A model generated the notes under the pieces. The model did not search any database. It was not told where the DNA came from and saw only the letters and a program-made list of their open reading frames with translations. DNA of 64,000 nt from positions 34,833,331 through 34,897,330 of the forward strand of contig OY804583.1 of assembly GCA_963680875.1 (NCBI GenBank), in the 5' to 3' direction. A program made the translations under genes and the position numbers. Of the stretch, positions 55,526 to 64,000 are shown one piece after another. Within the stretch, counting starts at the first letter, position 1. Each line of letters starts with the position of its first letter. The stretch comes from Bathymodiolus brooksi (taxonomy: Eukaryota; Mollusca; Bivalvia; Mytilida; Modiolidae).

Positions 55526-58500
55526 ATCTTCTGGTCATCTCTGTTGTATCTTCTGGTCACCTCTGTTGTATCTTCTGGTCACCTATGTTGTATCTTCTGG
55601 TCATCTCTGTTGTATCTTCTGATCACCTCTGTTGTATCTTCTGGTCACCTATGTTGTATCTTCTGGTCACCTCTGTTATATCTTCTGGTCACCTCTGTTG
55701 TATCTTCTGGTCATCTCTGTTGTATCTTCTGGTCATCTCTGTTATATCTTCTGGTCACCTATGTTGTATCTTCTGGTCACCTCTGTTGTATCTTCTGGTC
55801 ACCTCTGTTGTATCTTCTGGTCACCTCTGTTGTATCTTCTGGTCACCTATGTTGTATCTTCTGGTCACCTCTGTTGTATCTTCTGGTCATCTCTGTTGTA
55901 TCTTCTGGTCACCTCTGTTGTATCTTCTGGTCACCTATGTTGTATCTTCTGGTCACCTCTGTTGTATCTTCTGGTCACCTATGTTGTATCTTCTGGTCAC
56001 CTCTGTTGTATCTTCTGGTCATCTCTGTTGTATCTTCTGGCCACCTCTGTTGTATCTTCTGGTTACCTATGTTGTATCTTCTGGTCACCTCTGTTGTATC
56101 TTCTGGTCACCTATGTTGTATCTTCTGGTCACCTCTGTTGTATCTTCTGGTCACCTCTGTTGTATCTTCTGGTCATCTCTGTTGTATCTTCTGTTCACCT
56201 CTGTTGTATCTTCTGGTCACCTCTGTTGTATCTTCTGGTCATCTCTGTTGTATCTTCTGGTCACCTATGTTGTATCTTCTGGTCATCTCTGTTGTATCTT
56301 CTGGTCACCTCTGTTGTATCTTCTGTTCACCTCTGTTGTATCTTCTGGTCACCTCTGTTGTATCTTCTGGTCACCTCTGTTGTATCTTCTGGTCATCTCT
56401 GTTGTATCTTCTGGTCACCTATGTTGTATCTTCTGGTCATCTCTGTTGTATCTTCTGGTCACCTCTGTTGTATCTTCTGGTCACCTATGTTGTATCTTCT
56501 GGTCACCTCTGTTGTATCTTCTGGTCACCTATGTTGTATCTTCTGGTCACCTCTGTTGTATCTTCTGGTCACCTCTGTTATATCTTCTGGTCACCTCTGT
56601 TGTATCTTCTGGTCACCTATGTTGTATCTTCTGGTCACCTCTGTTATATCTTCTGGTCACCTATGTTATATCTTCTGGTCACCTCTGTTGTATCTTCTGG
56701 TCACCTCTGTTGTATCTTCTGGTCACCTATGTTGTATCTTCTGGTCACCTCTGTTGTATCTTCTGGTCACCTCTGTTGTATCTTCTGGTCACCTATGTTA
56801 TATCTTCTGGTCACCTCTGTTGTATCTTCTGGTCACCTCTGTTGTATCTTCTGGTCACCTATGTTGTATCTTCTGGTCACCTCTGTTGTATCTTCTGGTC
56901 ACCTCTGTTGTATCTTCTGGTCACCTCTGTTGTATCTTCTGGTCACCTATGTTATATTTTCTGGTCACCCCTGTTGTATCTTCTGGTCACCTCTGTTATA
57001 TCTTCTGGTCACCTATGTTATATCTTCTGGTCACCTCTGTTGTATCTTCTGGTCACCTCTGTTGTATCTTCTGGTCACCTATGTTGTATCTTCTGGTCAT
57101 CTCTGTTGTATCTTCTGGTCACCTCTGTTATATCTTCTGGTCATCTCTGTTATATCTTCTGGTCACCTCTGTTGTATCTTCTGGTCACCTCTGTTATATC
57201 TTCTGGTCACCTCTGTTGTATCTTCTGGTCATCTCTGTTGTATCTTCTGGTCACCTCTGTTGTATCTTCTGGTCACCTATGTTGTATCTTCTGGTCATCT
57301 CTGTTGTATCTTCTGATCACCTCTGTTGTATCTTCTGGTCACCTATGTTGTATCTTCTGGTCACCTCTGTTATATCTTCTGGTCACCTCTGTTGTATCTT
57401 CTGGTCATCTCTGTTGTATCTTCTGGTCATCTCTGTTATATCTTCTGGTCACCTATGTTGTATCTTCTGGTCACCTCTGTTGTATCTTCTGGTCACCTCT
57501 GTTGTATCTTCTGGTCACCTCTGTTGTATCTTCTGTTCACCTATGTTGTATCTTCTGGTCACCTCTGTTGTATCTTCTGGTCACCTCTGTTGTATCTTCT
57601 GGTCACCTATGTTGTATCTTCTGGTCACCTATGTTGTATCTTCTGGTCACCTCTGTTATATCTTCTGGTCACCTCTGTTGTATCTTCTGGTCACCTCTGT
57701 TGTATCTTCTGGTCATCTCTGTTGTATCTTCTGTTCACCTCTGTTGTATCTTCTGGTCACCTCTGTTGTATCTTCTGGTCACCTCTGTTGTATCTTCTGG
57801 TCATCTCTGTTGTATCTTCTGGTCACCTATGTTGTATCTTCTGGTCATCTCTGTTGTATCTTCTGGTCACCTCTGTTGTATCTTCTGGTCACCTATGTTG
57901 TATCTTCTGGTCACCTCTGTTGTATCTTCTGGTCACCTATGTTGTATCTTCTGGTCACCTCTGTTGTATCTTCTGGTCACCTCTGTTATATCTTCTGGTC
58001 ACCTATGTTGTATCTTCTGGTCACCTATGTTGTATCTTCTGGTCACCCCTGTTGTATCTTCTGGTCACCTCTGTTGTATCTTCTGGTCACCTATGTTGTA
58101 TCTTCTGGTCACCTCTGTTATATCTTCTGGTCACCTATGTTATATCTTCTGGTCACCTCTGTTGTATCTTCTGGTCACCTCTGTTGTATCTTCTGGTCAC
58201 CTATGTTGTATCTTCTGGTCACCTCTGTTGTATCTTCTGGTCACCTCTGTTGTATCTTCTGGTCACCTATGTTATATCTTCTGGTCACCTCTGTTGTATC
58301 TTCTGGTCACCTCTGTTGTATCTTCTGGTCACCTATGTTGTATCTTCTGGTCACCTCTGTTGTATCTTCTGGTCACCTCTGTTGTATCTTCTGGTCACCT
58401 CTGTTGTATCTTCTGGTCACCTATGTTATATTTTCTGGTCACCCCTGTTGTATCTTCTGGTCACCTCTGTTATATCTTCTGGTCACCTATGTTATATCTT

Positions 58501-61500
58501 CTGGTCACCTCTGTTGTATCTTCTGGTCACCTCTGTTGTATCTTCTGGTCACCTATGTTGTATCTTCTGGTCATCTCTGTTGTATCTTCTGGTCACCTCT
58601 GTTATATCTTCTGGTCATCTCTGTTATATCTTCTGGTCACCTCTGTTGTATCTTCTGGTCACCTCTGTTATATCTTCTGGTCACCTCTGTTGTATCTTCT
58701 GGTCATCTCTGTTGTATCTTCTGGTCACCTCTGTTGTATCTTCTGGTCACCTATGTTGTATCTTCTGGTCATCTCTGTTGTATCTTCTGATCACCTCTGT
58801 TGTATCTTCTGGTCACCTATGTTGTATCTTCTGGTCACCTCTGTTATATCTTCTGGTCACCTCTGTTGTATCTTCTGGTCATCTCTGTTGTATCTTCTGG
58901 TCATCTCTGTTATATCTTCTGGTCACCTATGTTGTATCTTCTGGTCACCTCTGTTGTATCTTCTGGTCACCTCTGTTGTATCTTCTGGTCACCTCTGTTG
59001 TATCTTCTGGTCACCTATGTTGTATCTTCTGGTCACCTCTGTTGTATCTTCTGGTCATCTCTGTTGTATCTTCTGGTCACCTCTGTTGTATCTTCTGGTC
59101 ACCTATGTTGTATCTTCTGGTCACCTCTGTTGTATCTTCTGGTCACCTATGTTGTATCTTCTGGTCACCTCTGTTGTATCTTCTGGTCATCTCTGTTGTA
59201 TCTTCTGGCCACCTCTGTTGTATCTTCTGGTTACCTATGTTGTATCTTCTGGTCACCTCTGTTGTATCTTCTGGTCACCTATGTTGTATCTTCTGGTCAC
59301 CTCTGTTGTATCTTCTGGTCATCTCTGTTGTATCTTCTGGTCACCCCTGTTGTATCTTCTGGTCACCTATGTTATATCTTCTGGTCACCCCTGTTGTATC
59401 TTCTGGTCACCTATGTTGTATCTTCTGGTCACCTCTGTTGTATCTTCTGGTCACCTATGTTATATCTTCTGGTCACCTATGTTGTATCTTCTGGTCACCT
59501 CTGTTGTATCTTCTGGTCACCTCTGTTGTATCTTCTGGTCACCTATGTTGTATCTTCTGGTCACCTCTGTTGTATCTTCTGGTCACCTCTGTTATATCTT
59601 CTGGTCACCTCTGTTGTATCTTCTGGTCACCCCTGTTGTATCTTCTGGTCATCTCTGTTATATCTTCTGGTCATCTCTGTTATATCTTCTGGTCACCTCT
59701 GTTGTATCTTCTGGTCACCTCTGTTATATCTTCTGGTCACCTCTGTTGTATCTTCTGGTCATCTCTGTTGTATCTTCTGGTCACCTCTGTTGTATCTTCT
59801 GGTCACCTATGTTGTATCTTCTGGTCATCTCTGTTGTATCTTCTAATCACCTCTGTTGTATCTTCTGGTCACCTATGTTGTATCTTCTGGTCACCTCTGT
59901 TATATCTTCTGGTCATCTCTGTTGTATCTTCTGGTCATCTCTGTTGTATCTTCTGGTCACCTATGTTGTATCTTCTGGTCACCTCTGTTGTATCTTCTGG
60001 TCACCTCTGTTGTATCTTCTGGTCACCTATGTTATATCTTCTGGTCACCTCTGTTGTATCTTCTGGTCACCTCTGTTGTATCTTCTGGTCACCTATGTTG
60101 TATCTTCTGGTCACCTATGTTGTATCTTCTGGTCACCTCTGTTGTATCTTCTGGTCACCTCTGTTGTATCTTCTGGTCACCTATGTTATATCTTCTGGTC
60201 ACCCCTGTTGTATCTTCTGGTCACCTCTGTTATATCTCCTGGTCACCTATGTTATATCTTCTGGTCACCTCTGTTGTATCTTCTGGTCACCTCTGTTGTA
60301 TCTTCTGGTCACCTATGTTGTATCTTCTGGTCATCTCTGTTGTATCTTCTGGTCACCTCTGTTGTATCTTCTGGTCACCTATGTTGTATCTTCTGGTCAC
60401 CTCTGTTGTATCTTCTGGTCATCTCTGTTGTATCTTCTGGTCACCTCTGTTGTATCTTCTGGTCACCTATGTTGTATCTTCTGGTCACCTCTGTTGTATC
60501 TTCTGGTCATCTCTGTTGTATCTTCTGGTCACCTCTGTTGTATCTTCTGGTCACCTATGTTGTATCTTCTGGTCACCTCTGTTGTATCTTCTGGTCACCT
60601 ATGTTGTATCTTCTGGTCACCTCTGTTGTATCTTCTGGTCATCTCTGTTGTATCTTCTGGTCACCTCTGTTGTATCTTCTGGTCACCTATGTTGTATCTT
60701 CTGGTCACCTCTGTTGTATCTTCTGGTCACCTATGTTGTATCTTCTGGTCACCTCTGTTGTATCTTCTGGTCATCTCTGTTGTATCTTCTGGTCACCCCT
60801 GTTGTATCTTCTGGTCACCTATGTTATATCTTCTGGTCACCCCTGTTGTATCTTCTGGTCACCTATGTTGTATCTTCTGGTCACCTCTGTTGTATCTTCT
60901 GGTCACCTATGTTATATCTTCTGGTCACCTATGTTGTATCTTCTGGTCACCTCTGTTGTATCTTCTGGTCACCTATGTTGTATCTTCTGGTCACCTATGT
61001 TGTATCTTCTGGTCACCTCTGTTGTATCTTCTGGTCACCTATGTTGTATCTTCTGGTCACCTCTGTTGTATCTTCTGGTCACCTCTGTTGTATCTTCTGG
61101 TCACCTCTGTTGTATCTTCTGGTCACCTATGTTGTATCTTCTGGTCACCTCTGTTATATCTTCTGGTCACCTCTGTTGTATCTTCTGGTCACCTATGTTA
61201 TATCTTCTGGTCACCTCTGTTGTATCTTCTGGTCACCTATGTTGTATCTTCTGGTCACCTCTGTTATATCTTCTGGTCACCTCTGTTGTATCTTCTGGTC
61301 ACCTCTGTTGTATCTTCTGGTCACCTATGTTATATCTTCTGGTCACCTATGTTGTATCTTCTGGTCACCTCTGTTGTATCTTCTGGTCACCTATGTTGTA
61401 TCTTCTGGTCACCTCTGTTGTATCTTCTGGTCATCTCTGTTGTATCTTCTGGTCACCCCTGTTGTATCTTCTGGTCACCTATGTTATATCTTCTGGTCAC

Positions 61501-64000
61501 CCCTGTTGTATCTTCTGGTCACCTATGTTGTATCTTCTGGTCACCTCTGTTGTATCTTCTGGTCACCTATGTTATATCTTCTGGTCACCTATGTTGTATC
61601 TTCTGGTCACCTCTGTTGTATCTTCTGGTCACCTATGTTGTATCTTCTGGTCACCTATGTTGTATCTTCTGGTCACCTCTGTTATATCTTCTGGTCATCT
61701 CTGTTGTATCTTCTGGTCACCTATGTTGTATCTTCTGGTCACCTATGTTGTATCTTCTGGTCACCTATGTTGTTTCTTCTGGTCACCTCTGTTGTATCTT
61801 CTGGTCACCTATGTTATATCTTCTGGTCACCTATGTTGTATCTTCTGGTCACCTATGTTGTATCTTCTGGTCACCTATGTTGTATCTTCTGGTCACCTCT
61901 GTTATATCTTCTGGTCACCTATGTTGTATCTTCTGGTCACCTCTGTTGTATCTTCTGGTCACCTATGTTGTATCTTCTGGTCACCTATGTTGTATCTTCT
62001 GGTCACCTCTGTTATATCTTCTGGTCACCTCTGTTGTATCTTCTGGTCATCTCTGTTGTATCTTCTGCACACCTCTGTTGTATCTTCTGGTCATCTCTGT
62101 TGTATCTTCTGGTCACCTCTGTTGTGTCTTCTGGTCACCTCTGTTGTATCTTCTGGTCACCTCTGTTGTATCTTCTGGTCACCTCTGTTGTATCTTCTGG
62201 TCACCTCTGTTGTATCTTCTGGTCACCTCTGTTATATCTTCTGGTCACCTATGTTGTATCTTCTGGTCACCGCTGTTGTATCTTCTGGTCACCTATGTTA
62301 TATCTTCTGGTCACCTATGTTGTATCTTCTGGTCACCTCTGTTGTATCTTCTGGTCACCTCTGTTGTATCTTCTGGTCACCTCTGTTGTATCTTCTGGTC
62401 ACCTATGTTGTATCTTCTGGTTACCTCTGTTGTATCTTATGGTCACCTCTGTTATATCTTCTGGTCACCTCTGTTGTATCTTCTGGTCACCTATGTTGTA
62501 TCTTCTGGTCACCTCTGTTGTATCTTCTGGTCATCTCTGTTGTATCTTCTGGTCACCTCTGTTGTATCTTCTGGTCACCTCTGTTATATCTTCTGGTCAC
62601 CTATGTTGTATCTTCTGGTCACCTCTGTTGTATCTTCTGGTCACCTCTGTTGTATCTTCTGGTCACCTCTGTTGTATGTTCTGGTCACCTATGTTGTATC
62701 TTCTGGTCACCTCTGTTATATCTTCTGGTCACCTCTGTTGTATCTTCTGGTCACCTCTGTTGTATCTTCTGGTCACCTATGTTATATCTTCTGGTCACCT
62801 CTGTTGTATCTTCTGGTCACCTATGTTGTATCTTCTGGTCACCTCTGTTATATCTTCTGGTCACCTCTGTTGTATCTTCTGGTCACCTCTGTTGTATCTT
62901 CTGGTCACCTATGTTATATCTTCTGGTCACCTATGTTGTATCTTCTGGTCACCTCTGTTGTATCTTCTGGTCACCTCTGTTGTATCTTCTGGTCACCTCT
63001 GTTGTATCTTCTGGTCACCTCTGTTGTATCTTCTGGTCACCTATGTTGTATCTTCTGGTCACCTCTGTTGTATCTTCTGGTCACCTCTGTTGTATCTTCT
63101 GGTCACCTCTGTTGTATCTTCTGGTCACCTATGTTATATCTTCTGGTCACCTATGTTGTATCTTCTGGTCACCTATGTTATATCTTCTGATCATCTCTGT
63201 TGTATCTTCTGGTCACCCCTGTTGTATCTTCTGGTCACCTCTGTTGTATCTTCTGGTCACCTCTGTTGTATCTTCTGGTCACCTATGTTGTATTTTCTGG
63301 TCACCTCTGTTGTATCTTCTGGTCACCTCTGTTGTATCTTCTGGTCACCTATGTTATATCTTCTGGTCACCTATGTTATATCTTCTGGTCACCTATGTTG
63401 TATCTTCTGGTCACCTCTGTTGTATCTTCTGGTCACCTATGTTGTATCTTCTGGTCACCTCTGTTATATCTTCTGGTCATCTCTGTTGTATCTTCTGGTC
63501 ACCTCTGTTGTATGTTCTGGTCACCTCTGTTGTATCTTCTGGTCACCTATGTTGTATCTTCTGGTCACCTCTGTTGTATCTTCTGGTCACCTATGTTGTA
63601 TCTTCTGGTCACCTCTGTTGTATCTTCTGGTCACCTCTGTTGTATCTTCTGGTCACCTCTGTTGTATCTTCTGGTCACCCCTGTTGTATCTTCTGATCAC
63701 CTCTGTTGTATCTTCTGGTCACCTATGTTGTATCTTCTGGTCACCTATGTTATATATTCTGGTCACCTATGTTGTATCTTCTGGTCACCTCTGTTGTATC
63801 TTCTGGTCATCTCTGTTGTATCTTCTGGTCACCTCTGTTGTATCTTCTGGTCACGTCTGTTGTATCTTCTGGTCATCTCTGTTGTATCTTCTGGTCATCT
63901 CTGTTGTATCTTCTGGTCACCTATGTTGTATCTTCTGGTCACCTATGTTGTATCTTGTGGTCACCTCTGTTGTATCTTCTGGTCACCTCTGTTGTATCTT

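Larger units (their letters stand above)
43152..64000 (+). repeat. 22-bp satellite, about 948 monomers, running off the window
   Basis: The type monomer is 43173-43194 ('acctctgttg' then 'tatcttctggtc' on the plus strand). Common variants are 'acctatg', 'atctctg', 'acccctg' and 'gttata'. 'acctctg' at 43173 and at 63963 are exactly 945 periods apart, so there is no net length change. The plus strand is 16/22 pyrimidine and about 45% GC, unlike the AT-rich flank. No unrelated sequence interrupts it. Forward frames stay open for thousands of codons because the monomer has no TAA, TAG or TGA in any phase. Confidence 0.98.

Noticed and set aside
43180..63696. Giant plus-strand ORFs of 1000-3900 codons, repeating a 22-residue motif such as YLLVTSVVSSGHLCCIF
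   Set aside because: The 22-bp monomer has no stop in any phase, and since 22 is not a multiple of 3 all three frames read the same 66-nt cycle. All three frames are open at once, and single substitutions to TGA, TAA or TAG end them at scattered points. There is no promoter, start context or codon bias.

Overview
The window is eukaryotic, non-coding-rich DNA that looks molluscan, most likely from a bivalve. The background is AT-rich and has no operons. Rare exon-like ORFs end at GT splice donors. Several copies of a tRNA-derived SINE are present, with a B-box-like head and a conserved module containing 'ccacgatataactgaaat'. Other dispersed repeats match families I remember from mytilid and other bivalve genomes. 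I cannot name the species. No intact, complete gene is supported anywhere in the window.

Layout. Positions 1-1608 hold a possible basic first exon (94-237), one plus-strand and one minus-strand SINE, and a dispersed-repeat fragment. Positions 1609-36712 are a head-to-tail array of five copies of a ~7.02 kb unit (6994, 7023, 7023, 7022 and 7042 bp), nearly identical to one another. Each unit carries SINE fragments, a TATA-driven minus-strand exon coding for a signal peptide, a minus-strand coiled-coil ORF, a minus-strand single-membrane-span ORF, a large imperfect hairpin, and at its right edge two 196-bp copies of the promoter and first 45 codons of a FLYWCH/MULE transposase-type gene. In unit 5 the second copy continues into the rest of that gene (36579-37979), which has several frameshifts but still shows the FLYWCH finger and the D-D-E positions.

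Positions 37980-42951 contain a helix-turn-helix first exon (39114-39288) whose splice donor abuts a 28-bp minisatellite (31 copies), more dispersed repeats, a 31-bp minisatellite (16 copies) and two further SINEs. A 200-N gap follows. Positions 43152-64000 are one uninterrupted 22-bp satellite of about 948 monomers, with no net length change across the array and nested higher-order duplications of about 3.1 kb. The very long ORFs there arise because the monomer has no stop triplet in any forward phase; they are not genes.

The recurring theme is tandem amplification at very different scales (22, 28, 31, 46, 196, 3102 and ~7022 bp) within one 64-kb stretch. The points most worth following up are the shared breakpoint of the 196-bp and 7-kb duplications inside a transposase gene, the mosaic history of the 7-kb units, the five-fold repeated promoter plus signal-peptide exon, and the strict 22-bp register of the satellite.
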